NCBI GenBank assembly: GCA_903813345.2
Contig: CAIIXF020000003.1
Coordinates: forward strand, 1,948,109-2,012,108
Origin: Owenia fusiformis
Taxonomy: Eukaryota > Annelida > Polychaeta > Sabellida > Oweniidae
DNA length: 64,000 bases
Direction of reading: 5' to 3'
The notes beneath the pieces were generated by a model that was not told the DNA's origin, did no database searches, and saw only the letters and a list, made by a program, of their open reading frames with translations. Below are positions 9,867 to 23,190 of the stretch, piece after piece (within the stretch, counting starts at the first letter, position 1; each line of letters begins with the position of its first letter). A program made the translations under genes and the position numbers.

Positions 9867-12800
9867 TTTTGGGTTGTTTCATTTGCGAAATAATTGTAAT
9901 TAAGAGACACTAGATGGGGGGGGGAGTTTGAATTGATTCTCTTCACAGGATTTGATATATACATCTGTAAGGAGCATACTCGTTTCCCAGTTTGATTTTC
10001 AATCAAAACATTATACCTTGGAAATCCAAGACAAATTAATGCTGTAAGTAACTAATGTTAAATGATAACAAAAGATTAATTACTTAGTCTATGTCTTTGT
10101 TTTTGTGGAAGTGTACCACCTTGATTACAGAAGAGATCATCGAGGAATTACTTTAGATTTTATGAATATAATTATTCTTTGCCTCTAGTCTCATTTCTTA
10201 AACCTGCCTCTAATTTGTGACAAACTATTTCAGCTATTTGACAAAACCAAAAGTTACTACATTATAGTCCCCCCCCCTTGCACTGTCGAAGTCTACGTCT
10301 GTTTTTCAAGTCCCGGGCCCACATTGGGCGATATGTGTAAAATATGCATTTAGATTTGTTACTTGGAGAGGCACACAGAAGCAAACTCACTGGAGACATT
10401 GATAGATAATCAGGATTGAGAATACACGCCTGACGAGGCATTGTACCCGGGGCATTGTATTCTTCGATTTCAAATATATGATTCAAATTCGGAGAGTTAT
10501 TCTAATCCCGGGTTTCTAATCAAATTATTACTCCTATAGTGATGCAAGACAACAATACACATCATATTCTGTTTTTGAACATTATCACTATAATTATTTT
10601 GGGAACATGAGACATCAACCGCCGATATAGATATTGACAACGTGCAGATGTAAAGTACATGTTCATCATCCCTCATCGCGTGATGCATATGTATGTCATT
10701 GTCGCCATTTAGTATGTACACTTAAAGATTATGTGTCAAAACGATTTTCAAAATATAATTTACTCTGAGTCAAGATGCTAGAAAAAACATTTTTATTTCA
10801 GATTTCATTTTCCCATGGCTTTACAAATGTGAGAACTGATATCATAAGTTACATTGCGAATACGCCGTCTGATTGCTGTATTTGTTAAAATAACATCCGA
10901 ACTAGACGACATGTATATAAATAATCCAATTTACTTTGATATTATAACATATTCAGGTACAATATATATTATATATTAATTTTCAGACATATCTTATTCT
11001 TAACAATAAGTATTAGCCACAACTCTGATCATGATAACTCCCCCCCCCCTCCACTCCATGTGATGCCTTTCAATTCAATTTTTTCATAAATGACATAGTA
11101 CTGAAATGTGCGCCCTGGAATGTGCGTTGCGTCTACAAATGCATCTAGGCACCAGTCGACGAAAACGAGACAAACCAAAGTCTTCCAACTGATACACAAA
11201 AGCACGGTCTAGGTCAAAGAGTCACCATGTTAATGATGAAGGGGCGTGTAGAACCAAATAATTATATCGGCCATAGCATTTGAGACTGATTTGAGATACA
11301 TTTCATTCCATTTAAATTGTTTCCCTTGCGCATTTGTAATTATAGTAGACAGGCATCACATTGGAGGAAGGGGGATGAGCATTAACATAATCAGATTTTA
11401 GGATGCATTTGCAAATTGTATTTGAAATTCGCATGGGAAGGAAAAGAAGGAAAATGAGTCTAAAAATTTGACACTCACTCATGGAAATAGTATGATGCCT
11501 GAAAACAAGTACGGTATATGCAATCAAAAAATCTTGCCTCCAGACTATCCCCCTCTATTTCAGCCAAAATTCACACACTCATGGCGAGGCTTGTAGCTAA
11601 ATTATCAATCATCATTAGTGAATTTGAATTTTCACTGGTAATAGCGATTATAACAATTATAACAGTAGTGTGCAAAATGACTGATCCCTATATGTACATA
11701 GTTTGTTTTTGGTTATCTAGCAACAACATTGAGATTTTGGCCAATTGAAAGCCTCCTGAGTGCATTTGTATTACTAGATTAGTAATAACAAGATTAATCA
11801 ATGGACTTTTTTAACCTTTTTCTTCTTGAGTTTTGATTATTTTACATGAAGGCTATACCAATAAGTACCTGTCTATTCATATGTGAATGTAAATAACTTC
11901 ATGAGTGATCAAGGAGCTTAGTTACCAATAATAAACCACATTTAAACAACAGTATTAGCATTATGTTTGGCATTTCAATTTTTTATTCTTGAAAACCACA
12001 ATGTTTGTATTGATGTCACACCTCATAATGCTATTTCTTGTTGTGAGTATCCTTGGGCAGCTTGAGACCCACTGCAAAATATTGTACATATGTTTCAACT
12101 TTTACTTTCTTATGCTATAAACACCATTCTCATTATGAAGTTTTTAAATGGAAACTAACAAACAGTTTGATTGATAGAGGGGGGGGGGGGCTATAATCCA
12201 TGTTATTCTAAATTCTTACTTCAGTAATGACCAATGTTTTGGTATTACCTTATACCGTTTAAACCTGCTGGTTGTCATATTTAAAGGTCAATATCTGGAT
12301 CTGTTTCTGTTTACAATCTACTGACCATGGGAATACATATTCAAGTACACAGTTTTATATTTATTCTATCATACATGCATTTCAAAATCCAACTGTACAT
12401 AAATATATACTTAATCAACTCTGTCATGGTTTCTCACAGCTGACTATGGTACTATATTCTAAAGTTTGATGGGGGGGGGGAGGTATCAAATATCAAATTA
12501 GATAGACCAAATGTTCAGGTATTGTACAATACTTCGTACTTAGACATTTGAGAACTGGAACACTAGGTTTGTTTATTTACATTATATTGATCATCCGTTT
12601 GTTTCAACTTATACTGCTATTTCTTCTCACAGCTAAAAAGTATTTAGTCAGAAGTGCAATTGGGGGGGGGGGGTTGAACATGCTTGAATTACTTGAACTA
12701 TTTTCTAGAAGAGGTCAAATTGTAGGGAAGTGCTTTAGATTGTACATATATAATGCATTTTCCTGTATTATCCTGTATACTATATTCATTTTTATTTTAC

Positions 12801-12981
12801 TTGTATATATTGCTTAACTGAATATTGAATTGATATGTATTTTGTGTTTATTGGTGAATTCCTAACTTGACACTTGACTTAATTATAGGTAATAACCTGT
12901 GCATATTAATAAACGACACAGAGTCAATACTTTGGCCAAAAACTGGAAGACATAATAATGGTGCAATGATTAACTTAGACT

Positions 12982-15235
12982 TTGATAATGGCTGAAAATG
13001 ATATAAATCTTATGGTGCATCTGCCTTTTTTTCTCCACTTAGATGACTACTTGGAGGAACATAATTTTGAAAATTTACTTTTTGACCCTAGAACTGATAA
13101 TACAATTGGTTCAAATCCAAATGGAACTGAAAACACACCATTAGATATCCATACCCAAAAATTAATGAATTCTTGTAAATACCAGTTTCCTGAAACTGTA
13201 AATTCCAATTTGAAATCAAGAAAACACAATGATATGGTTATTGGGTGTGCAAATGTAAGGAGCTTGCCTCATAATTTTTCAAAATTTACCGATTTAAATG
13301 TTTTGACTGATAATCAATTTGACATATTTGGTGTTACTGAAACTTGGCTTAAAGAGAGCAATGAATCAGATTTCAACATACACGGATTTAACTCTGAATT
13401 TATTTCTAGAATTGCAAGAACAGGTGGTGGAGTTGGCATTTATATTAAGAAAAATATTGTATATAAAACAAGAGATGATTTGATTATAAGAAATGATTAT
13501 GATATGCAGGCAATAACTATTGAAATTAATAAGGAGAATGATAGAAATACTTTAATAACAGTTGTTTACAAACCTCCTGATGTCGATCTTGAAATATTTA
13601 ATCGCGAATTAAGCCAATTTTTAGGAATACTTTCACAAGAAAACAAAGATATTTTTCTTATGGGTGATTTTAATATCAATTTACTAAACACAGACCATGC
13701 AGGAACGGACAATTTTTTGAACACTTTGTATTCCTTTAACCTTTATCCTACCATTTATAGACCTACTCGAGTAACATCAAGAACAGCCACACTTATAGAT
13801 AATATTTTTACAAACTCATTAAACATTAACAAATCTGGAATTATAATGACTGATATTTCAGATCATTTTCCTATTTTTGCAGTAACAGATTTGCCATTTA
13901 ATTTACAAATTACAGAAAAAATTCATTTTCGTTTAATGAAAAAACAAAATCATGATGACTTTAAATCAAAGATAGAAAACATTAATTTTGATGATGTATT
14001 AAAGTGTACAGATGTGAACATTGGGTATGACTTATTTATTCAGAAAATTTTGATAGTTTACAATGAATGCTTCCCATATATGAATAGAAATATGACATAT
14101 AGATTTAACAATAAAAAACCATGGCTAACTGAAGGTATAATTACATCAATTAAACAAAAAAACAAACTCTATGTAAAATCTATTAAGCATCCAACTTCAG
14201 CAAAAATCAATGAATATAAATCTTTTAAACGCATTTTAAGGCAAGTAATACGAAATTCGGAAAGACTTTACTATAAACGCAAGTTCAACAGTTGTTCGGG
14301 TAATCTAAAGGAAACATGGAAAAACATTAATGAAATTCTTAACAGAGACAAACGTTCAAATCTGACAAACAAGGAATTTATTTATGATAATAAGCTGATT
14401 AAAGACCATAAACAAATTGCTAATCTTTTTAATGATTATTTTACCGAAGTTGGACCTAATCTTGCAAATAATATAAAAAATGCTAATTTTTCCCAAAATA
14501 TTACTTAAGCAAATTGACAGATTCATTCAATCAAAGTATATTTTTAAGAAGAGTAACAGATAAAGAAGTCAAAAAAATTATTGATAATTTAAAAGATTCA
14601 GCAGCAGGGTATGACGAAATTAAACCAATAACAGTTAAGAATTCAAATGACATATTCACTCCTCCCTTGCTACATTTGACCAATTTATCTCTCTCGACTG
14701 GTGTCTTTCCAGATCAACTGAAAATAGCCAAAATTATTCCAATCTTCAAAAAGAATGATCAAAGATACTTTAGTAATTATAGGCCGATATCACTTTTATC
14801 AGTTTTTTCTAAAATATTTGAGAAAATTATGTATAATAGAGTTGTTGAGTTCGTTGAAAAATTCAAAATAATCTGTATCAATCAATTTGGATTTCGAAGG
14901 AATCGATCTACTTGCTTAGCTATTTTAACTTTCCTTGAAAACCTAAGGAAAGCTATGGAGAATAAACATTACAGTTTAGGGATCTTTTTGGATTTAAGTA
15001 AAGCTTTTGATACGGTTAACCATGATATTCTACTTACTAAATTGAATTTTTACGGCTTCCAGGGTAAATCCTTGGATTGGTTCAAAAGTTATCTTAGTAA
15101 CAGAAAGCAAACTTCTTTTTTTGAACATGAATACTCGGATATGAAAACAATACAATGTGGTGTCCCTCAGGGATCCATTTTAGGCCCCGTACTTTTCATC
15201 CTTTACATAAATGACCTAATCTCTACTACGGGTCA
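12982..15235 (+). mobile_element. Truncated non-LTR retrotransposon (CR1/L2/jockey type)
   Basis: The element carries an apurinic-type endonuclease followed by a reverse transcriptase, the arrangement of the CR1/L2/jockey group of LINEs. Homology stops at about 15229, just after the G-V-P-Q-G...I-N-D-L block, so the catalytic F/Y-A-D-D motif and everything 3' of it are missing. Sequence beyond the break is unrelated and soon enters a G-tract TIR repeat at 15297. Loss of the 3' end is unusual for LINEs, which usually lose the 5' end, and suggests a later deletion or insertion. Confidence 0.85.
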
Positions 15236-15281
15236 TGGGTATTCTGAGGCACGCCTCTCTAGCGAAAGCCCGGAGTTTTAG
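12982..15281 (+). pseudogene. LINE endonuclease-reverse transcriptase ORF, frameshifted
   Basis: The first part (12982-14508) holds the endonuclease, from about residue 85. Its G-D-F-N motif is near 13663 and its S-D-H motif near 13858. It stops at TAA 14506-14508. The reading continues in another frame, open across the stop and usable from about 14500. This second part has N-Q-F-G-F-R, the D-L-S-K-A-F-D block (catalytic D near 14992) and G-V-P-Q-G-S-I-L-G-P (near 15158). A one- or two-base indel shortly before 14505 explains the break. The final residues before TAA 15281 come from unrelated DNA, so the polymerase motif C is lost and the copy cannot be functional. Confidence 0.85.
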
Positions 15282-15296
15282 CCATACAGTATGACG

Positions 15297-15519
15297 CAGG
15301 CCGTAGCCAGGATTTGCCATGGGAGGTTCACTTCTTGAAAAATTCCAAGGGGGGGGGGGTTTATTTGTGCCAATGTTGGTCCAAAAATGGCCGAAATCAC
15401 TTAAAAAGTGTTCAGAATGGTGAAAACCGCATGATTTTGAAAGATTTTATTTGCCGGGGGGGGGGGGGGGTAAATCGAACCCCTCAAACCCCCCTGGATA
15501 CGTGCCTGTGACGGGCCTG
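15297..15519. mobile_element. Short G-tract TIR element (copy 1)
   Basis: The element is bounded by caggccgtagccagg on the left and gacgggcctg on the right. It holds two long G-runs and the internal phrase cagaatggtgaaaa. A relative with the same ends and phrase lies at 19106-19271, so this is a dispersed MITE-like family. Confidence 0.65.
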
Positions 15520-16440
15520 ATATCTAGAGGGGGCTTGATAATGATCAGGGGTGCCGGGTAAACAAATATTCTTATTCCCCGTCGAACATGAATACAATTA
15601 TATTTGCATGGAGATGAAGGGCTGACGCAAGTGAAGTTAATTTGTTGTTGTATCATATTGGCTAAATCATAAGTAAATAAGTCCAGAAATACATGGACAA
15701 AATGTAATCAGAAAGGTATTATTTGTTTTGATTAATGATTATACATCACTAAAACGCTATGTTAGATGTCTGTTATCCCCCCCCCTCTCACCAAGGGCTA
15801 TGCATTGTTTCAAGTGATATAAAATCTAGATTCGTAGAACATTAATAAAACAGCCTCGTCACGCCTGGAACATACCTGTACTACGTATTTCGTACTTTCG
15901 CACATTAACAATTTATCACAAAATGTCATGTTGACCTCTATTTGACCCTTTTGACCTACCTTTTGAAAAACATTACTTTTTTTGAAGCGCTAATTGAATA
16001 TTAAAGGGTTGCAAAATACCAACAATATTGAAAACAGATAAGTAATGATAAATCGCCGGGGGAATTCGAAATATCCAAATCCCTCCACCATTGCGACTAT
16101 GTGTTATAATGGGCTTTTAATTGAAAGTCTGTTATAAAAAGGTTGCAGACATTAGGCTCTTTAAAAGTATGTCATATTGCTATTTATATATACCATTTGT
16201 CTTCTATAGCTTCTTAAGCATCAAATATCAAATCACAATAGTCCAGGGAAAAAATAATTGTGAATAATGGCAAAATGTTCATTCTTATCTTAATGAAATT
16301 CACTTTTGGATACTAGTACAGGTACTTTTGAAAGTAAATTATTTGTTTGATTGAAAAAATTGAAATATTGTATTTTATTATCAAATTAACATTGATTTTG
16401 TAATAAATTTTAGTAACAATAGCAATCAATAATTTGTAAA
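15520..16440. other. Unassigned AT-rich stretch
   Basis: No open frame of note, RNA gene or clear repeat is visible. The segment lies between a short TIR element and the second satellite array, presumably in an intron or upstream region of the RGK gene. Confidence 0.4.
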
Positions 16441-16444
16441 TTAT

Positions 16445-16908
16445 GTGCAGGATATGTTATCCGGGATATGCACACAGTGTGCCAATCCTGTACAGTCATA
16501 CAGGATTGGCACACTGCGAGCTTATCCTGTATGAATCCAGGAGGCAGGATTCATACTGGATTTCTACCTGCTCCAATCCTGTATAAATCCTGACGCCTGG
16601 ATACGTACAGGATATGTACATTGTGTGCCAATCCTGTATGTATCCAGGCGTCAGGATTCATACAGGATTGGCACACTGCGAGCGTATCCTGTTCGAATCC
16701 AGGAGCAGGATTTATACTGGATTCCTACACGCGCCAATCCTGTATAAATCCTGACCCAGGATATGTACAGGATATGTACATTGTGTGCCAATCCTGTATG
16801 TATCCAGGCATCAGGATTCATACAGGTTTGGCACACTGGGTGCATATCCTGTATGTATCCTGACGTCAGGATTCGTTGTATTCGTACACATTTTTTGCTG
16901 TGGGCAAC
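16445..16908. repeat. Satellite array with alternating orientation
   Basis: Units of the 54-bp family occur here in both orientations: tcctgtatgtatccaggcgtcaggattcatacagga forms are near-palindromic. The higher-order period is about 160 bp (repeat of ccaatcctgtataaatcctgac at ~16573 and ~16733). The right border (16860-16908), ending in cattttttgctgtggg, is the reverse complement of the left border of the 1683 array, so both arrays share one defined terminus. Confidence 0.75.
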
Positions 16909-17046
16909 GGCACTTTTAGTGCTCATTTGAATAGGTGCCGCTGTTCATTTAAATAGAGGGAGTGTCAAATTAAAAATACGACTCCCGTTTCCTTTAATCT
17001 TTAATGCATTGCTCATCATGACGTTCATTTTTTGCTTTTATTCCAG

Positions 17047-17855
17047 GACCATACCGACCATTGTGACGTCGACGCTTACGTCATAGTGTATTCCGTCATC
17101 GATAAACGTACGTTACGTCACGCCGTTGACATGGTGAAGGATCTGAGGCAAGTCCAGAAAACGTCAACCGTGTTTCTAATCGGCAATAAAACAGACATCG
17201 TCAGACAGCGACAAATTAACAAAGAAGGTAATTATTATGCACTTTTTATTTCTCTTTTGAACAAAGTGTTGACCCACGTACATTAATTTGACTTATATTC
17301 GATCTGATACCTCAAATGAAATCGAAAGGAATATATACCTTTAAATGTCGTTTACGTTCTTGCTCATAAAGAAATGTGTATTTATAAAACTGAAATGCAA
17401 TACGATACGATATGATACTATACGATACTACACAATAAAAAAGAAGAACTATAGCACGTCGAGATAAAGAAATGATAACATTCAACTCAGTGGTCGATTC
17501 AACTAAAGTAGTAGATTAAACAAGAAAACAAAATTACATAGAATGTTTCCCTCTTAGATAATTGTTTAGTAAATAACCACAAACCCAGTGGTATCCAATC
17601 ATTATATAATACTAATGTTATTATCTTTCAGAGGGACTCGAGGCTTCCAAAAATTATGATTGCAAATTTAAAGAGACGAGTGCAGTTCTAAATCATCATA
17701 TAGACGAACTCTTGGTCGACATTGTCTCGACAATTCGACATAGATTAAAACAGGGACTAGGGAGACGTAAATCTATCGGGAAAGTAGCCAAAGGATTTTT
17801 AAAAAAAATCTTAAAACCGATGAGAGTCAACAGTAACGATAATTTGAGGGAATGA
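17047..17855 (+). CDS. RGK-family small GTPase (Rem/Rad/Gem-like), last two coding exons
   Basis: Exon 17047-17227 follows ttccag and ends at g|gtaatt. Exon 17632-17855 follows tttcag and ends at TGA. Phase 1 joins them into a GAG codon. The first encodes the A-Y-V-I-V-Y-S-V strand and the G4 motif G-N-K-T-D-I. The second encodes the G5 motif E-T-S-A and a basic tail of about 45 residues ending S-N-D-N-L-R-E. RGK proteins (Rad, Gem, Rem) share this G4/G5 context, the D-C-K-F-x-E-T-S-A block and a basic C-terminus for membrane and calmodulin/14-3-3 binding, with no CAAX box. They inhibit voltage-gated calcium channels in vertebrates. Exons with the P-loop were not found, so the gene is partial here. 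Confidence 0.85.
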
Positions 17856-20800
17856 CCATGTGAAATTATGTTTGATATTCGTGTATCATAGCTTATTGAT
17901 TTATCTTGAATTGTTGTGGATCGCTCTAGTACTCGAGTGGATGGGTCCTTGTAGTGCAGCCTTAACTATGGTGCATTGATGCGTCTCAGATATTGGGGGC
18001 GGGGTTACATGAAGAATGTTGTTTATAGAGCTTGACTTCGTCACAATTCAAAATGCCAAATACACCAAGGGCTTATTTAATAACCGGGGCTTAGTTGTGT
18101 ACCAAACGAAACGAAATCCGATGCGGTAAAAAAATGAACGCCAATTTGCGAACGTTCCGGGTATTACGTTCGCCCTTGAATACACGTTGTACTGGCATGT
18201 TGATATATTCGAGCTCCAAATGAACTGATTTGCTGCATTACCTTGCTATTGAGAAACACTTTTACGCATATTCGGTTCAATGGGCGTTTGCTACAGATTG
18301 TATATTGTGTTAAAACAATACGATCCTTTGTTGCGTTTGACGTTTGGAATTGCACTCCTTCCATATTCTGACTATAAAAATCCATGTTATAATAAATGGA
18401 CATAAAAATCGGATAATAGTTTCCTAGTCTATAATATTCTATCATATTTATGAAATTAGAAAGGTCGTCACTGGAACAGTAACAATCTATATACCGAACA
18501 TACATGCAAGTCATACACATAGGCATCATATGTAATTATTATATACCCAATATGTAACACTAATCCTGATTGGTCAATACCTAGTCACGCTTTCCGAAAT
18601 AGATTTACTATTCCCTATTTGTATGATATAAGTGCTATTTTCATAAAATTGATACATTATGTAAAACATAATCGATATTTAAGAAATAAAACCCACTTGA
18701 ATTATTTCTACGATGGATATAATTTATGGCCTTGCTTATAGCAATATGTTAATGTCAATGTCTATGTCAATACATTGGATTTTTCTAGCTTTAAAAATTA
18801 TATCAACCGAAGAAACTATTATTAAATCATAAATTAATTTGGGATAGAGGTATTCCGTTTGCGGTATGTTGCTGTTTCGAGGTTAACAAACGTTTTATTG
18901 CAAATTGTAGCAATGCTCATTCCCAATGCACTGACATAGACTTTAGGACGTTTTTACATACATTTATTGACTTTGCATTCCGTGCAAAGTGATTTTCCAA
19001 GGAAGAACACAACTAAATGCTATAACATGGCTTTCCCCATGCATACAATGATCTGTTTTATAGAAAAGTTGAATCAAAATTTACATTTGTTGAATGTATC
19101 CTATACAGGCCCGTAGCCAGCATTTTCCAAGGGGGGAGGTTTCCCAATTTTTTTAGGGGGAGTTCACTTTGGCAATTTGGCCAAAAATCACTCAAACAAT
19201 AGTCAGAATGGTGAAAAACTGCATGGATTTGAAAGAAGTTTTTGCCAGAGGGGGGGGGGCCTACGGGCCTGCTATATAGCCTATATAGCCTATAGTCTTT
19301 CATTATTTGTACTTCTGATCTGACAGTGGAGGCAGGTCAAAAATGTCAATTTAAAAAAATGCTTACTTATCACATCAAATGAGGTGTTAGAGTTGGTCAA
19401 TACATACACTCTTTTTCACTCATGTACTTACTAAATTAAACCACTACTGGTGCTGCCAATGTAATTATAAAATATTTGGACGATATTCCTGCTCTTATGA
19501 CGTCATCCAGCGAAGGATCAATTAGTGGTGTTGTCCCTATGCCAAAGTGTGAGAAATAGAATTTAGATAAAGCTATCAAATGCAGTCAAGGTTTTAAAGA
19601 ATCTTAAGCATTGCATCAATGGAGATTTGGCCCAAGTTTTTTTTAAAAAGTCATGGAAAATGATTTAATTAATGTATAAATCAAAGTTATTTCTGTGGAA
19701 AACTTTTCACTGAATTCAATTATGCTATTGAAAAGAAAGAAAAGTTAGTTGTTAAAGGTAAAAATGCAAATCTTTTGAAATCTCATGAAAAACGAGAATT
19801 GGAGAGATTTATGGAGGCTCCTCTGTTTAATAAGAAAAAGAAAGCAAGCATCTTTAAAATATTATCTCATCTTCAAATTTTTTAGGTTTATTTCGTCAAA
19901 ATCTTAAGTCGATATCATATTTAAAGGATATCGTATAGAAGTTGATATCAACATCTTTATGCATGGTAAATGTTCACAAGAAAACTATCTACTGTAGGAG
20001 TTATTTATTGAGAAATTATTGAACACATTCAGGCTTGTTGTTTATGTAATAGTGCAATTTGCTTGTTATTTGTTCTGACTCTGATTTTTGTTCAAAGAAA
20101 ATAATTGTATATTATCAATCATGATTGTATTACTTGATTAGCTAAAGCGACATCTTTGAAAACTGAACATGTTCAGAGAAAATAAAACTGGAGGGTTTGC
20201 AAAAAGCCAACCGATAATTGTGATCTTCTATATTTTAAAAACGCATATATTAAAAATGATTATACAACATACGGTTTATATCAGCTAGATGGCTAGATGA
20301 AAATTGTAAACTCATGCAATATATAGATGGATATACTATTTAGATATGATTTATTTATTTTGTGTTTTTATAAATAACATATTGTAAAAAGCCATACTAT
20401 TCTTGAGCGACATCTTTGTAAATACATATCAATATACTGACTTAGGCATTTGTGCTTGTCTTATACGTCTTACTACACCCTACAGAGCCTGTAAAAAATA
20501 TTTGGTGCGGCATATCAAATGTGTGTGATATTTCTGAAACTAAGCAATTTTGGGTCTTCGAATATATCCATATGTGTGTAGTTGACACCTATACAGGGTG
20601 TTTCATAATGACCGTCCCTCCCCATCAACCACCAATCCCAAATAGCATACCAGCATATGTTATATATCATATGAAAGCTAATTCAATTATGGACTTATTA
20701 AAACAACTTTGAAAAGAGTCCCTAAGACCATAAAATTTTTAAAATTTGACATTTTCAGTTTCTTAGCTCTAATATCTCAAAACTGGAGCAAAATTTGAAT

Positions 20801-21004
20801 GTATAGTCAATTGGTAATATGCAAAGAGCCTTTAGAGGAATGTATGTCCTGACTTTCAACTAGATATAATTTTATGGTCTCTTGGGGACAATTTCATAAT
20901 CTTCAATATCCTTGGTGATTCAACCTTAGGATGATGTATGTTAATAGTTTTTTTGAGACATGACTATTTGTAGAAAGTAGGTACCTGAGAAAGAAAAATC
21001 CTAA
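17856..21004. other. Region downstream of the RGK gene
   Basis: The proximal part is presumably the RGK 3' UTR; no polyadenylation site was chosen with confidence. A 121-codon minus-strand frame at 18164-18529 has no recognisable motif and is probably chance. The motif acagggtgtttcataa near 20594 resembles the terminus of many DNA transposons, but I found no matching opposite end. Confidence 0.35.
19106..19271. mobile_element. Short G-tract TIR element (copy 2)
   Basis: The ends caggcccgtagcc and ggcctacgggcctg form an inverted repeat. Between them are two G-runs and the phrase cagaatggtgaaaa shared with 15297-15519. It is too short to code and looks like a non-autonomous DNA element. Confidence 0.7.
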
Positions 21005-21599
21005 TACTCTAAGAGCGAGGAGGAAAATTCTTAATAAATGGAGTATAGTTGGTTTGGCAGCATTTTCAGTTAGAGGGAAGTCTTGGATGAAAATTCTACC
21101 TAGGTGATAGCTTCACAGAGTGGTACATAATTCTTTTTTTTCAGGGGTTAGCCCCCCACCCCCAAAAAAACACCCCGACCCCGGAAAATAATTTTTTCAT
21201 CTTCAATAATTTTAGATATCTTGATGTTTTTAAGTTACATACATAGACATTATATATATGAATCATTTGCATAATAAATAATGCCAATCACTCCTACAGA
21301 ATTTGAAAAATAGTACAAAGTATGTACCCCAGGGGGCAAATTTGTGACCCACGATTTTACTATTTAGAGTCTCACTTTTCAATCAGACACTGGAAGACAT
21401 TGAAAAATTTCATGTAAAGTGCCCAGTAGCAGAACTATAAGCCCTGAAAGGTTCAAACCAATTGAATTAGTAGGAGCCGAGAAAAAAATTGTTGAATTTT
21501 TGAAAAATTTGACATTTTTGAGAGGGGTGATTTTGTGTATGACTATAGCTGATGCCTATGGTTTCCAGATCTATCCCTCTTTGATGATAAATATGGTTT

Positions 21600-22830
21600 A
21601 GAAGTATGGAACTAAGATGTAAAAAATAATTTAAATGGGTTTTAAGGAAGTTTCATGTTTTAAACAAGTTCAAAATTCCAAGAATTGTACAATATCAGGT
21701 CTGAATTTACAAATTTTAGGTAAGACCTTGGATGAGCCTTAGATTTTTTATATCTGTCCCCCTTTGATGATATTTATGGTTTTGTAGTATGAAACTAAGA
21801 TGTACAAAATAATTTAGATGGTTTTTAAGAAGGTTTAAGAATTTTAACAAGTTCAAAATTTGAAGAATTGTACAATATCAGGTCTGAATTTACGAATTTC
21901 AGGAAAGACCTTTGGTGAGCCATATATTTTTTACATCTGTCCCTCTTTGATGATATTTATGGTTTTGTAGTGTGAAACTAATATGTAAGAAATAACCTAG
22001 ATGGTTTTGAAGAAGGTTTAAGGAATTTAATGAGTCCAAAATTTGAAGAATTGTACAATATCAGGTCTGAATTTACGAATTTAAGGTATGACCTTGGATG
22101 ACCCTTATGTTTTTACATCTGTCCCTCTTTAATGATATTTATGCTTTTAAAGTAACGAACTAAAATGTAAAATATAATTTAGATGAATTTTAAGAATGTT
22201 TAAGGATTTTAACAAGGTCAAAATTTGAAAAATTGTATAATATCCGGTCTGAATTTATGAATTTCAGGAAAGACCTTTGGTGAGCCATATATTTTTCACA
22301 TCTGTCCCTCTTTGATGATATTTATGGTTTTGTAGTGTGAAACTAATATGTAAGAAATAACCTAGATGGTGTTGAAGAAGGTTTAAGGAATTTAATGAGT
22401 CCAAAATTTGAAGAATTGTACAATATCAGGTCTGAATTTACGAATTTAAGGTATGACCTTGGATGACCCTTATGTTTTTACATCTGTCCCTCTTTAATGA
22501 TATTTATGCTTTTAAAGTAACGAACTAAAATGTAAAATATAATTTAGATGAATTTGAAGAATGTTTAAGGATTTTAACAAGTTCAAAATTTGAAAAATTG
22601 TATAATATCCGGTCTGAATTTCAGGTAAGACCTTTGGTGAGCCATATATTGTTTACATTTGTCCCTCTTTGAAGATATGTATGGTTTTGTAGTGTAGAAC
22701 TAAGATGTAAAAAAGATGTAAAAAAACAATTTAGATGGATTTTAAGAAGGTTTAGTGATTTTCACATGTTCAAAATCTTGGCGCATTGTACAATATTAAC
22801 ACTACATTTCAAGTATAACCTTGGTTGGCT
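21600..22830 (+). repeat. 182-bp tandem array, left arm
   Basis: The phrase attgtacaatatcaggtctg and its variants start at about 21685, 21868, 22050, 22232, 22415, 22597 and 22785, a spacing of 182-183 bp (188 for the last). Units starting at 22050 and 22415 are almost identical, so a two-unit (~365-bp) block was duplicated most recently. Confidence 0.85.
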
Positions 22831-23190
22831 CTAAACATTTAGAAAAAAATTATAATTTTCCATGGGGACTTCACTTGAAAGAAAATATTTTTTTTTAAAA
22901 ATAAAAATCACTGTATTTATGCCCAGAAAGTACTCATGGTGAAATATATGACCGTCTAAAATCACTTGCCAAACTGCACATGGACCTTTTTGAATGGTTA
23001 CCATTCTTATTATTTTGGGAGAATTTAAACATTTTTCACCCATTTTTGCTTTTTGAATCCATTATTACTTCATCAATTTTTAACACATCGTGAATCTTTT
23101 TGGAGATATTGTATTTGAGATTGTAAGGAATAGATTGGTACATGAACTGTACATGTTGCTTGTAATTTTGTCACACCCATAGATCTGATT
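22831..23190. other. Foldback loop (centre)
   Basis: This non-repetitive centre separates the two opposed arrays. Its right part (23060-23215) matches 54460-54620 in reverse orientation, including a segment reading gtacatgttgcttgtaattt, so the loop shares sequence with the centre of another foldback element. Confidence 0.55.

Larger units (their letters stand above)
7801..12890. other. Five-kb stretch without a convincing gene
   Basis: The stretch contains only short open frames on both strands with no recognisable domains. Visible structure is limited to a ttgcttgg-type low-complexity tract (about 9190-9370), runs of 8-12 G or C (9917, 10268, 11040, 12179, 12471, 12661) and a fragment near 8880-8970 shared with 54740-54830. 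The RGK gene at 17 kb must have upstream exons, and they could lie here or left of the window, but I could not recognise them. Confidence 0.4.

Noticed and set aside
18164-18529. 121-codon minus-strand frame downstream of the RGK gene
   Set aside because: No motif, unusual Cys/Tyr/Met-rich composition and location in probable 3' UTR sequence.
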